Of a stretch of 64,000 nt of DNA, positions 1-10,536 are shown in pieces. The stretch's first letter is position 1. Every line of letters starts with the position of its first letter. The translations under genes were made by a program, and so were the position numbers. The notes under the pieces are model-generated. The model saw only the letters and a program-made list of their open reading frames with translations. It was not told where the DNA came from and did no database searches. The stretch is from Lithobates sylvaticus. Its lineage: Eukaryota > Chordata > Amphibia > Anura > Ranidae. Location of the stretch: positions 367,393,012 to 367,457,011 of the forward strand of contig CM053028.1 of assembly GCA_028564925.1 (NCBI GenBank), written 5' to 3'.

Positions 1-2799
1 AGCAACTCGTCGCCCAGGACCAGGAGTTTGTAGCCTCCCAGTTTCTGGGAACGCGTTGCACAGACCTTTCTGCAAGGCCTCCCTGAGATGTCTCATCCTC
101 TGCTCCCTCTGCGACGGCAAGATAAGGTCCGCAACCTTACCCTTGTACCGCGGATCAAGGAGAGTGGCCAGCCAGTAATGGTCCCTCTCCTTGATCCGAA
201 GAACACGAGGATCCTTCCGCAGGCTTTGCAGGATCAGGGAGGCCATGCAGCGTAGGTTAGCTGAGGCATTCGGTCCGGAGTCTTCTGGGTCACTGAGGAT
301 GACATGATCGCCAGCCACCTCCTCCCAGCAACGTACAAGTCCACTGGTTTGTTGGGACTGTACATCATCCCTAAAAGACTGCTGCTGCTGATGCTGAGTG
401 CCAGGCTCCACCTCCATGCTCACACAATCCTCCTCCTCCTCCTCCTCCTCCTCCTCCTCCTCTTCCTCCTGTGTGATGGGTGGGACAGGAGGAACACTGT
501 CCAGATAAAGGGGGCCTTGAGAGGCAAGGAAGTCCTCCTCTTCCTGCCTCTGTTCTGCCTCAAGTGCCCTGTCCATTATCCCACGCAGCGTATGCTCCAA
601 CAGGTGGACAAGAGGGACAGTGTCACTGATGCATGCACTGTCACTGCTCACCATCCTCGTGGCCTCCTCAAATGGTGAGAGGACAGTGCATGCATCCCTG
701 ATCATGCTCCACTGACGTGGGGAAAAAAAACCAAGCTCCCCTGACCCTGTCCTGGTGCCGTAGTCGCAAAGGTACTCATTGATGGCCCTCTGCTGCGTGT
801 GCAGTCGCTGCAGCATGGCCAACGTTGAGTTCCACCTGGTGGGCATGTCACATATTAGGCGGTTCTTGGGCAGGTTCAGCTCCTTTTGCAGCTCAGTCAG
901 CCGAGCACTGGCATTATAAGATCGGCGGAAATGCACACAGACTTTCCTGGCCTGCCTCAGGACATCCTGTAAGCCTGGGAACCTGCCCAAGAACCGCTGC
1001 ACCACCAGGTTGAGGACGTGAGCCATGCAGGGCACATGGGTGAGCTGCCCCTGTCGCAGGGCGGAGAGGAGGTTGGTGCCATTGTCAGAAACGACCATTC
1101 CTGGCTTAAGCTGACGTGGCGTCAACCACCTCTCGGCCTGCCCCTGCAGAGCTGCCAGAACCTCTGGCCCAGTGTGGCTCCTGTCCCCCAAACACACCAG
1201 CGCAAGCACGGCATGGCATCTTTTTGCCTGCGTACTTGCGCAGCCCCTTGTACGCCTACGGAGCACCGCTGGTTCCAAGGACAGAGCACTGGAGGAAGAA
1301 GAAGAGGAGGGGGTGGAGGAGAGAGGTGTGTCACAACCAGTAGCAGTAGTAGCGTTTTGGAGGCGTGGTGGCGGAACAACCTCCAACACTACTGCACCTT
1401 GTCCTGCATCCCTCCCAGCTGCCAATAGAGTGACCCAATGGGCCGTGAAAGAAAGGTACCGTCCCTGTCCATGCCTGCTGGACCATGAGTCAGCGGTAAT
1501 ATGCACCTTACCGCTGACCGCCCTGTCCAGCGAGGCATGGACATTGCCCTCCACATGCCGGTAGAGAGACGGAATCGCCTTCCGTGAGAAAAAGTGGCGT
1601 TTGGGAACCTGCCACTGAGGAACCGCACATTGAACAAACTCACGGAAGGGGGCCGAGTCTACCAACTGAAAAGGCAGCAGTTGAAGTGCTAGCAATTTAG
1701 CCAGGCTAGCATTCAACCGCTGGGCATGTGGATGGCTGGGAGTGTACTTCTTTCTACGGTCCAGCAGCTGGGGCAGGGAAATTTGCCTGCTGCAATCGGA
1801 CGTCGGTGTACTGCAAGTACTTGGTTGTGACACACCTAATTCTACACCTTCAGTCCTCTCAGAGCAGCTTTCAGAGAGGACTGAAGGTGTAGTGGGGATG
1901 GAGATCCCAGCTGAGGAGGAGCAAGGAGAGGTCCGCTTAGTTCTTTGGTGTGGGTCTTTTATGTGTGCCTGCCAACGAGCTGCATGGCAGGTCGCCATAT
2001 GTCTGGTCATGCTTGTGGTGCCCAAGCGGCTGATGTTTTGGCCACGCGAGATACGCTTGAGACAAATATTGCAAATAGCAGTGGTGCGATCTGCTGCACT
2101 CGTCTCAAAAAAGGCCCACACCAAAGAACTTTTCTGATAACGTGCAGAGGCAGCGCCCTGCACAGGCGGAGCTCTGCGGTGTTGTACAGTTGCTGTGCTG
2201 GCCTCTACCTGGCCTCCAGGGGGCACCCTGCCTCGTTGGACATGTGACGCCGCATCCTCCTCCTCCTCCTCGTCCTCCTCCTCATCCTCTCTCCCTTCAG
2301 GCACCCACGTGGAGTCAGTGACCTCATCATCCCCTCCCTCTTCACCACTAGAGCAAACCTGGCAGTAAGCTGCAGCTGGTGGAACAGTACTGCCAGATTC
2401 CTCAAGCTGGGTATCATCATCCGAGCCTTCGAATCGTTGGGCATCCTCCTGGAGCATGTACCCAACACTGTGCTCAAAGAGTTCGGGGGACTCCTCAGGA
2501 GGACATGGTGGGTCTAGGGAAGGGGTGGCTGATGATGCTCTGCCAGTACCCTGAGCCTGGGTGAGAGAGGATGAGGAGGATGAGGAGGGCTTGGTCATCC
2601 ATTCTACCAAGCCTTCAGCATGATGCGGCTCCACATGTCCAGCTGCCGAAAACAAAGACGCGCGTGTCCCATGGCCACGTGCTGATGACGATGCACGACC
2701 ACGTCCACGTCCACGGCCACGTCCACTAGAAACAGAGCCTGCCTGCCCTGTGTTCTTGGCTCTGCACGCTCTGCCTCCCCTTGGCGGTCTTCCAGCCAT
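1..2799 (-). CDS. hAT-family transposase with BED zinc finger, C-terminus outside window
   Basis: The frame stays open for 933 codons from ATG 2799 to the window edge. It begins MAGRPPRGG, followed by an RG-rich stretch near residues 26-36 and a Glu/Asp run near 170-182. A BED-type zinc finger follows, with C243, C246, H267 and H272, preceded by the SLVWAFFE segment. The hAT core follows: TADSWSS contains the first catalytic Asp (D437), VSDNGTN the second (D572), and CMAHVLNLVVQ starts at residue 591, the family's conserved block between catalytic residues. A second acidic run of about 14 Glu lies near residues 777-792. The catalytic Glu and the C-terminal dimerisation domain should lie beyond position 1. 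BED-hAT transposases bind element ends and perform cut-and-paste transposition in the nucleus. The adjacent hAT terminus argues for a transposon gene rather than a domesticated ZBED host gene. The long uninterrupted frame suggests a young copy. Confidence 0.88.
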   Translation of the reverse strand, partial: MAGRPPRGGRACRAKNTGQAGSVSSGRGRGRGRGRASSSARGHGTRASLFSAAGHVEPHHAEGLVEWMTKPSSSSSSSLTQAQGTGRASSATPSLDPPCPPEESPELFEHSVGYMLQEDAQRFEGSDDDTQLEESGSTVPPAAAYCQVCSSGEEGGDDEVTDSTWVPEGREDEEEDEEEEEDAASHVQRGRVPPGGQVEASTATVQHRRAPPVQGAASARYQKSSLVWAFFETSAADRTTAICNICLKRISRGQNISRLGTTSMTRHMATCHAARWQAHIKDPHQRTKRTSPCSSSAGISIPTTPSVLSESCSERTEGVELGVSQPSTCSTPTSDCSRQISLPQLLDRRKKYTPSHPHAQRLNASLAKLLALQLLPFQLVDSAPFREFVQCAVPQWQVPKRHFFSRKAIPSLYRHVEGNVHASLDRAVSGKVHITADSWSSRHGQGRYLSFTAHWVTLLAAGRDAGQGAVVLEVVPPPRLQNATTATGCDTPLSSTPSSSSSSSALSLEPAVLRRRTRGCASTQAKRCHAVLALVCLGDRSHTGPEVLAALQGQAERWLTPRQLKPGMVVSDNGTNLLSALRQGQLTHVPCMAHVLNLVVQRFLGRFPGLQDVLRQARKVCVHFRRSYNASARLTELQKELNLPKNRLICDMPTRWNSTLAMLQRLHTQQRAINEYLCDYGTRTGSGELGFFSPRQWSMIRDACTVLSPFEEATRMVSSDSACISDTVPLVHLLEHTLRGIMDRALEAEQRQEEEDFLASQGPLYLDSVPPVPPITQEEEEEEEEEEEEEDCVSMEVEPGTQHQQQQSFRDDVQSQQTSGLVRCWEEVAGDHVILSDPEDSGPNASANLRCMASLILQSLRKDPRVLRIKERDHYWLATLLDPRYKGKVADLILPSQREQRMRHLREALQKGLCNAFPETGRLQTPGPGRRVA

Positions 2800-2810
2800 T
2801 GTAGTCGGTA

Positions 2811-5610
2811 GTCCTGTGGGTGCTGCTGAGAAGAATATATAGGAGCTCTGTGTAATGCCACTAACACACTAGAAGTCCTGTGGGTGCTGCTGAGAAGAAA
2901 ATATAGGAGCTCTGTGTGATGCCACTAACACACGAGAAGTCCTATGGGTGCTTCTGCAAAGAAAATAGAGGAGCTCTGTGTGATGCCACTAACACACTAG
3001 AAGTCCTATGGGTGCTTCTGCAAAGAAAATAGAGGAGCTCTGTGTGATGCCACTAACACACTAGAAGTCCTGTGGGTGCTGCTGAGAAGAAAATATAGGA
3101 GCTCTGTGTGATGCCACTAACACACGAGAAGTCCTATGGGTGCTGCTGCAAAGAAAATGGAGGAGCTCTGTGTGATGCCACTAACACACTAGAAGTCCTA
3201 TGGGTGCTTCTGCAAAGAAAATAGAGGAGCTCTGTGTGATGCCACTAACACACTAGAAGTCCTGTGGGTGCTGCTGAGAAGAAAATATAGGAGCTCTGTG
3301 TGATGCCACTAACACACTAGAAGTCCTATGGGTGCTTCTGCAAAGAAAATAGAGGAGCTCTGTGTGATGCCACTAACACACTAGAAGTCCTGTGGGTGCT
3401 GCTGAGAAGAAAATATAGGAGCTCTGTGTGATGCCACTAACACACTAGAAGTCCTATGGGTGCTTCTGCAAAGAAAAATAGAGGAGCTCTGTGTGATGCC
3501 ACTAACACACTAGAAGTCCTGTGGGTGCTTCTGCAAAGAAAATAGAGGAGCTCTGTGTGATGCCACTAACACACGAGAAGTCCTATGGGTGCTTCTGCAA
3601 AGAAAATAGAGGAGCTCTGTGTGATGCCACTAACACACTAGAAGTCCTGTGGGTGCTGCTGAAAGAAAATATAGGAGCTCTGTGTGATGCCACTAACACA
3701 CTAGAAGTCCTATGGGTGCTTCTGCAAAGAAAATAGAGGAGCTCTGTGTGATGCCACTAACACACTAGAAGTCCTGTGGGTGCTGCTGAGAAGAAAATAT
3801 AGGAGCTCTGTGTGATGCCACTAACACACTAGAAGTCCTATGGGTGCTTCTGCAAAGAAAAAAAGAGGAGCTCTGTGTGATGCCACTAACACACTAGAAG
3901 TCCTATGGGTGCTTCTGCAAAGAAAATAGAGGAGCTCTGTGTGATGCCACTAACACACGAGAAGTCCTATGGGTGCTTCTGCAAAGAAAATAGAGGAGCT
4001 CTGTGTGATGCCACTAACACACTAGAAGTCCTGTGGGTGCTGCTGAGAAGAAAATATAGGAGCTCTGTGTGATGCCACTAACACACTAGAAGTCCTATGG
4101 GTGCTTCTGCAAAGAAAATAGAGGAGCTCTGTGTGATGCCACTAACACACTAGAAGTCCTGTGGGTGCTGCTGAGAAGAAAATATAGGAGCTCTGTGTGA
4201 TGCCACTAACACACGAGAAGTCCTATGGGTGCTTCTGCAAAGAAAAAAGAGGAGCTCTGTGTGATGCCACTAACACACTAGAAGTCCTATGGGTGCTTCT
4301 GCAAAGAAAATAGAGGAGCTCTGTGTGATGCCACTAACACACTAGAAGTCCTATGGGTGCTTCTGCAAAGAAAATAGAGGAGCTCTGTGTGATGCCACTA
4401 ACACACTAGAAGTCCTGTGGGTGCTGCTGAGAAGAAAATATAGGAGCTCTGTGTGATGCCACTAACACACGAGAAGTCCTATGGGTGCTTCTGCAAAGAA
4501 AAAAGAGGAGCTCTGTGTGATGCCACTAACACACTAGAAGTCCTATGGGTGCTTCTGCAAAGAAAATAGAGGAGCTCTGTGTGATGCCACTAACACACGA
4601 GAAGTCCTATGGGTGCTTCTGCAAAGAAAATAGAGGAGCTCTGTGTGATGCCACTAACACACTAGAAGTCCTGTGGGTGCTGCTGGAAGAAAATATAGGA
4701 GCTCTGTGTGATGCCACTAACACACTAGAAGTCCTATGGGTGCTTCTGCAAAAAAAAATAGAGGAGCTCTGTGTGATGCCACTAACACACGAGAAGTCCT
4801 ATGGGTGCTTCTGCAAAGAAAATAGAGGAGCTCTGTGTGATGCCACTAACACACTAGAAGTCCTATGGGTGCTGCTGAGAAGAAAATATAGGAGCTCTGT
4901 GTGATGCCACTAACACACGAGAAGTCCTATGGGTGCTTCTGCAAAGAAAATAGAGGAGCTCTGTGTGATGCCACTAACACACGAGAAGTCCTATGGGTGC
5001 TTCTGCAAAGAAAATAGAGGAGCTCTGTGTGATGCCACTAACACACTAGAAGTCCTGTGGGTGCTTCTGAGAAGAAAAATATAGGAGCTCTGTGTGATGC
5101 CACTAACACACGAGAAGTCCTATGGGTGCTTCTGCAAAGAAAAAAGAGGAGCTCTGTGTGATGCCACTAACACACTAGAAGTCCTATGGGTGCTTCTGCA
5201 AAGAAAATAGAGGAGCTCTGTGTGATGCCACTAACACACTAGAAGTCCTGTGGGTGCTTCTGCAAAGAAAATAGAGGAGCTCTGTGTGATGCCACTAACA
5301 CACTAGAAGTCCTGTGGGTGCTGCTGAGAAGAAAATATAGGAGCTCTGTGTGATGCCACTAACACACTAGAAGTCCTATGGGTGCTTCTGCAAAGAAAAT
5401 AGAGGAGCTCTGTGTGATGCCACTAACACACTAGAAGTCCTGTGGGTGCTTCTGCAAAGAAAATAGAGGAGCTCTGTGTGATGCCACTAACACACTAGAA
5501 GTCCTGTGGGTGCTTCTGCAAAGCAAATAGAGGAGCTCTGTGTGATGCCACTAACACACTAGAAGTCCTGTGGGTGCTTCTGAGAAGAAAATATAGGAGC
5601 TCTGTGTGAT
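2811..5610 (-). repeat. Minisatellite block A (TGCCACTAACACACTAGAA type)
   Basis: About 44 units of 64 bp. Two variants are interleaved: one with GTGGGTGCTGCTGAGAAG and one with ATGGGTGCTTCTGCAAAG. They recur in short runs, which points to higher-order amplification of multi-unit blocks. Units differ at only a few positions, so the block is recently homogenised. Confidence 0.9.
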
Positions 5611-8197
5611 GGGACTAACACACTTCAAGTCCTATAGGTGCTTCTGGGAACAAAATATAGATCTCTGTGTGATGGGACTAACACACTTCAAGTCCTATAG
5701 GTGCTTCTGGGAAGAAAATATAGGTCTGTGTGATGGGACTAACACACTTCAAGTCCTATAGGTGCTTCTGGGAACAAAATATATGATCTCTGTGTGATTG
5801 GACTAACACACTTCAAGTCCTATAGGTGCTTCTGGGAAAAAATATATGATCTCTGTGTGATGGGACTAACACACTTCAAGTCCTATAGGTGCTTCTGGGA
5901 ACAAAATATATGATCTCTGTGTGATGGGACTAACACACTTCAAGTCCTATAGGTGCTTCTGGGAAGAAAATATAGGTCTGTGTGATGGGACTAACACACT
6001 TCAAGTCCTATAGGTGCTTCTGGGAACAAAATATATGATCTCTGTGTGATTGGACTAACACACTTCAAGTCCTATAGGTGCTTCTGGGAAACAAAATATA
6101 TGATCTCTGTGTGATGGGACTAACACACTTCAAGTCCTATAGGTGCTTCTGGGAAGAAAATATATCTCTGTGTGATGGGACTAACACACTTCAAGTCCTA
6201 TAGGTGCTTCTGGGAACAAAATATATGATCTCTGTGTGATTGGACTAACACACTTCAAGTCCTATAGGTGCTTCTGGGAACAAAATATATGATCTCTGTG
6301 TGATGGGACTAACACACTTCAAGTCCTATAGGTGCTTCTGGGAACAAAATATAGATCTCTGTGTGATTGGACTAACACACTTCAAGTCCTATAGGTGCTT
6401 CTGGGAACAAAATATAGGTCTCTGTGTGATGGGACTAACACACTTCAAGTCCTATAGGTGCTTCTGGGAACAAAATATATGATCTCTGTGTGATTGGACT
6501 AACACACTTCAAGTCCTATAGGTGCTTCTGGGAAGAAAATATATGATCTCTGTGTGATGGGACTAACACACTTCAAGTCCTATAGGTGCTTCTGGGAACA
6601 AAATATATGATCTCTGTGTGATGGGACTAACACACTTCAAGTCCTATAGGTGCTTCTGGGAAGAAAATATATGATCTCTGTGTGATGGGACTAACACACT
6701 TCAAGTCCTATAGGTGCTTCTGGGAACAAAATATATGATCTCTGTGTGATGGACTAACACACTTCAAGTCCTATAGGTGCTTCTGGGAAGAAAATATAGA
6801 GCTCTGTGTGATGGGACGAACACAATACAAGTCCTATAGGTGCTTCTGGGAACAAAATATAGGAGCTCTGCCTGCCTGCCAGGAACACACTACAAGTCCT
6901 ATAGGTGCTTCTGGGAACAAAATATATGATCTCTGTGTGATGGGACTAACACACTTCAAGTCCTATAGGTGCTTCTGGGAACAAAATATATGATCTCTGT
7001 GTGATTGGACTAACACACTTCAAGTCCTATAGGTGCTTCTGGGAACAAAATATATGATCTCTGTGTGATGGGACTAACACACTTCAAGTCCTATAGGTGC
7101 TTCTGGGAAGAAAATATATGATCTCTGTGTGATGGGACTAACACACTTCAAGTCCTATAGGTGCTTCTGGGAACAAAATATATGATCTCTGTGTGATGGG
7201 ACTAACACACTTCAAGTCCTATAGGTGCTTCTGGGAACAAAATATAGGAGCTCTGCCTGCCTGCCACGAACACACTACAAGTCCTATAGGTGCTTCTGGG
7301 AACAAAATATAGGAGCTCTGCCTGCCTGCCAGGAACACACTACAAGTCCTATAGGTGCTTCTGGGAACAAAATATATGATCTCTGTGTGATGGGACTAAC
7401 ACACTTCAAGTCCTATAGGTGCTTCTGGGAACAAAATATATGATCTCTGTGTGATTGGACTAACACACTTCAAGTCCTATAGGTGCTTCTGGGAACAAAA
7501 TATATGATCTCTGTGTGATGGGACTAACACACTTCAAGTCCTATAGGTGCTTCTGGGAAGAAAATATATGATCTCTGTGTGATGGGACTAACACACTTCA
7601 AGTCCTATAGGTGCTTCTGGGAACAAAATATAAGATCTCTGTGTGATGGGACTAACACACTTCAAGTCCTATAGGTGCTTCTGGGAACAAAATATAGATC
7701 TCTGTGTGATTGGACTAACACACTTCAAGTCCTATAGGTGCTTCTGGGAAGAAAATATAGGTCTGTGTGATGGGACTAACACACTTCAAGTCCTATAGGT
7801 GCTTCTGGGAACAAAATATATGATCTCTGTGTGATGGGACTAACACACTTCAAGTCCTATAGGTGCTTCTGGGAACAAAATATACGATCTCTGTGTGATT
7901 GGACTAACACACTTCAAGTCCTATAGGTGCTTCTGGGAAGAAAATATAGGTCTGTGTGATGGGACTAACACACTTCAAGTCCTATAGGTGCTTCTGGGAA
8001 CAAAATATATGATCTCTGTGTGATGGGACTAACACACTTCAAGTCCTATAGGTGCCTCTGGGAAGAAAATATAGGTCTGTGTGATGGGACTAACACACTT
8101 CAAGTCCTATAGGTGCTTCTGGGAACAAAATATATGATCTCTGTGTGATGGGACTAACACACTTCAAGTCCTATAGGTGCTTCTGGGAACAAAATAT
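5611..8197 (-). repeat. Minisatellite block B (GGGACTAACACACTTCAAG type)
   Basis: About 40 units of roughly 60-64 bp containing CTTCTGGGAACAAAATATA and ATCTCTGTGTGAT. Some units are shortened to GGTCTGTGTGAT. A few class C units (CCTGCCTGCC) occur inside the block near 6870 and 7250-7340. This intermixing suggests unequal exchange or gene conversion between blocks. Confidence 0.9.
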
Positions 8198-8753
8198 AGG
8201 AGCTCTGCCTGCCTGCCAGGAACACACTACAAGTCCTATAGGTGCTTCTGGGAAGAAAATATAGGAGCTCTGCCTGCCTGCCACAAACACACTACAAGTC
8301 CTATAGGTGCTTCTGGGAACAAAATATAGGAGCTCTGCCTGCCTGCCAGGAACACACTACAAGTCCTATAGGTGCTTCTGGGAACAAAATATAGGAGCTC
8401 TGCCTGCCTGCCACGAACACACTACAAGTCCTATAGGTGCTTCTGGGAACAAAATATAGGAGCTCTGCCTGCCTGCCAGGAACACACTACAAGTCCTATA
8501 GGTGCTTCTGGGAACAAAATATAGGAGCTCTGCCTGCCTGCCACGAACACACTACAAGTCCTATAGGTGCTTCTGGGAACAAAATATAGGAGCTCTGCCT
8601 GCCTGCCAGGAACACACTACAAGTCCTATAGGTGCTTCTGGGAACAAAATATAGGAGCTCTGCCTGCCTGCCACGAACACACTACAAGTCCTATAGGTGC
8701 TTCTGGGAACAAAATATAGGAGCGCTGCCTGCCTGCCACGAACACACTACAAG
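8198..8753 (-). repeat. Minisatellite block C (CCTGCCTGCCAGGAACACAC type)
   Basis: Nine or so units of about 65 bp at the promoter-proximal end. CCAGGAAC and CCACGAAC versions alternate for most of the block, giving a dimeric repeat of about 130 bp. The last unit runs into non-repetitive leader sequence at about 8754. Confidence 0.88.
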
Positions 8754-8904
8754 CCCCTCTTTCTAACTCAATCCTTCTAAATGAATCTATCCAACCTAAC
8801 TCTCTCTCAGTAAATCTATCTAACTAAATCCAGCAGAGTGTCACAGATCTAGCCTGCTCTATCTGCGCCGGAACAGCATGTGACCGGCGCAGACGGCGTG
8901 GCGG

Positions 8905-8914
8905 CCTTTTATAG
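8905..8914 (-). promoter_or_regulatory. TATA-like box of the hAT transposase promoter
   Basis: The minus strand reads CCCCCTATAAAAGGCC, an excellent TATA-box match facing the transposase. It lies between the hairpin module and the array. The related element at 56 kb has TATAAGAGGCC at the same place relative to its hairpins, so the site is conserved between the two. Transcription would start near 8880 and cross the array before reaching the ATG. This is inferred from sequence only. Confidence 0.6.
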
Positions 8915-8944
8915 GGGGGGGGCGTGTACTACAGCCCCTGAGCT

Positions 8945-9210
8945 GTAATTGGCTACAGGCGTCCTGCCTGTAGCCAATTATGGCTCTTCGAGTTTCCGGG
9001 GCTGTGATTGGCCAAGCATGCGGGGTCACAGTGCATGCTTGGCCAATCATCAGCCAGCAATGCACTGCGCCGGCCGCGCCGGCCGCAATGCATTGCGGGG
9101 CCGCTCGCATCACACGAACGTGATGCGAGCGGCCAAAATAGTTCTGGGCTCGCCGAGCGAGCGAACGCCCGGTGCTCGATGCGAACGTGGGTTCGCATCG
9201 AGCACCGGGC
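8945..9210 (-). other. Terminal module of five consecutive hairpins in the hAT 5' end
   Basis: Five near-perfect inverted repeats lie almost back to back: 8945-8981 (AATTGGCTACAGGC arms), 9005-9049 (TGATTGGCCAAGCATGC arms), about 9057-9097 (AATGCACTGCGCCGGCC-type arms), 9099-9134 (GGCCGCTCGCATCAC arms) and 9168-9210 (CGGTGCTCGATGCGAAC arms). Several arms contain ATTGG/CCAAT boxes. The same five occur in the same order in the element at 56083-56345. They may be transposase-binding or promoter sites; neither is demonstrated. Confidence 0.85.
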
Positions 9211-9219
9211 CCATCCCTA

Positions 9220-9584
9220 CTTCCTAGATCACTTTAAAAGCACACGTGTAATCAAAACATAACCTCACTATCACACTGTGTATTGGGTACCTTGCAGTGT
9301 CTTCACTAACCATTTCAGTATTTCCAGATATGGACACACATACCTGCCTCTCCTGCCCTACCACAGTATACTGATCATTGCTTGAATGCATGAATCAACT
9401 ATCAGGGAAAGTACATTGCCAAGGAACTTTTTAAGAGCAATATGGGGGTATCAGGGTGGTGGACAGGAACAGTAACTGTCAGGTAAGGCACCTAAGTAAG
9501 GGTTCCTTGTACACATTGAAGAGAATGAGTTTTTATGACATTTGGGACTGAAGACAACATACTAACATACTGTACAGTATTGAT
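9220..9584. other. Flanking DNA, no feature recognised
   Basis: AT-rich sequence just outside the hAT terminus. The first eight bases should be the right copy of the target duplication. I see no gene, repeat array or known repeat end. Confidence 0.5.
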
Positions 9585-9684
9585 TGGGCCCTGGGCAAAC
9601 ATTTTCTTAGGCCCCCCATTCTGAGACATACAAAAAATAGCAGGTGGACACACAATCAGTTTACTGCAGCAGATCACGCAGCAA

Positions 9685-9898
9685 TTGCAATTGGTTGCCA
9701 GAGGTTACAGCCTATCCTTACCGCTCACTGGCTGGTTGCTTGAGGTTACAACACATAATTTCTTCTTGCTGATTGGTTGCTAGAGGTCATTGCACATTAT
9801 TAGCGATCACTGATTGGTGGCTAGGGGTTACAGCACATCATTACCACTCACTGATTGGTCGCTACTGGTTAATGCACATTATTACCACTCACTGAGAA
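9685..9898. repeat. Degenerate tandem array of about 41-50 bp units
   Basis: About five imperfect units share CTGATTGGTTGCTAGAGGTT followed by ACAGCACATTATTACCACTCA-like sequence. ATTGG boxes recur once per unit. It is older and more diverged than the neighbouring 31-bp array. Confidence 0.75.
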
Positions 9899-9959
9899 GT
9901 GGAGCAATCCCAAATAATTGAGCAAGTAAAATGGTGCATTAATAAAAATACAGCAGGAG

Positions 9960-10345
9960 AGCATCAGAGACTGCAAATTTACTGCAGGAGATGACCAGAG
10001 ACTGCGGACATGCTACAGGTGACAACCAGAGACTGCGGACATGCTACAGGTGACAATCAGAGACTGCGGACATGCTACAGGTGACAATCAGAGACTGCGG
10101 ACATGTTACAGGTGACAATCAGAGACTGTGGACATGCTACAGGTGACAATCAGAGACTGCGGACATGTTACAGGTGACAATCAGAGACTGCGGACATGCT
10201 ACAGGTGACAATCAGAGACTGCGGACATGCTACAGGTGACAATCAGAGACTGCAGACATGCTACAGGACACAATCAGAGACTGCAGACATGCTACAGGTG
10301 ACAATCAGAGACTGAAGACATTATACAGGAGATGGTCAGAGAGCT
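9960..10345. repeat. 31-bp minisatellite, about 12 units
   Basis: The unit is GACATGCTACAGGTGACAAT followed by CAGAGACTGCG. Central units are nearly identical, differing by single changes such as TGCTAC versus TGTTAC. The outer units decay at both ends. Confidence 0.93.
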
Positions 10346-10536
10346 TTCAGCAATGCACAGCTTTACAGTTGAATAACACAGATCAGGGTTTCAGCAGTCA
10401 GGCATTTTATGGGTGTAAGGACATACCTGGCCAGCCGAGCTCACTGCATACATTCAGCGGTCTGGAGGCGGGGCTTCCACTCTCTACTCTCACTACAACT
10501 GCTCCACCCTGAGAATACACTCATGGGGCGGGGTTA

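Larger units (their letters stand above)
2800..8753 (-). repeat. 64-bp minisatellite array (about 93 units) in the hAT 5' leader
   Basis: Head-to-tail units of 64-65 bp begin about 12 bp upstream of the transposase ATG and run for almost 6 kb. The shared core on the plus strand is GTCCTATAGGTGCTTCTG followed by AAAATATAG or a close variant. Three sequence classes occur in blocks, listed separately. Because 64 is not a multiple of three, the frame shifts every unit and the short open frames seen here are not genes. On the transposase-sense strand the units checked carry a pyrimidine tract ending in CAG, for example CTATTTTCTTTGCAG. The array occupies the interval between the promoter-like module and the coding region. 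Confidence 0.95.
1..9219 (-). mobile_element. hAT DNA transposon, transposase-bearing, 5' portion (left part outside window)
   Basis: The element reads leftward. Its 5' terminus is at the right, where the sequence ends in CATCCCTA (on the minus strand TAGGGATGGGC), the same tip as the complete hAT element at 56.08-59.02 kb. Going inward are five hairpins (8945-9210), a TATA-like box (8905-8914), a leader of about 150 bp, the 64-bp minisatellite, and then the transposase ATG at 2799. The 3' part lies beyond position 1, so the second terminus and the target duplication cannot be checked; the expected right copy is the 8 bases 9220-9227. At more than 9.2 kb it is much longer than typical hAT elements of a few kb, mostly because of the array. 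That array, minisatellite and coding region form one element is inferred from order and orientation. Confidence 0.8.

Noticed and set aside
304-678. Plus-strand frames with Leu-rich runs at the left edge
   Set aside because: They are antisense shadows of the acidic Glu runs in the transposase.
1-2799. Domesticated host ZBED gene
   Set aside because: A hAT terminus and promoter module lie upstream in the expected order, and the same terminus occurs on a second mobile copy.
3521-7443. Open frames encoding repeats such as LCVMPLTHEKSYGCFCKEN across the 64-bp array
   Set aside because: The unit length is not a multiple of three, so frames change each unit; these are products of local indels in the array.
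2811-8753. CRISPR array
   Set aside because: Whole units repeat with no unique spacers, and the context is a eukaryotic transposon.
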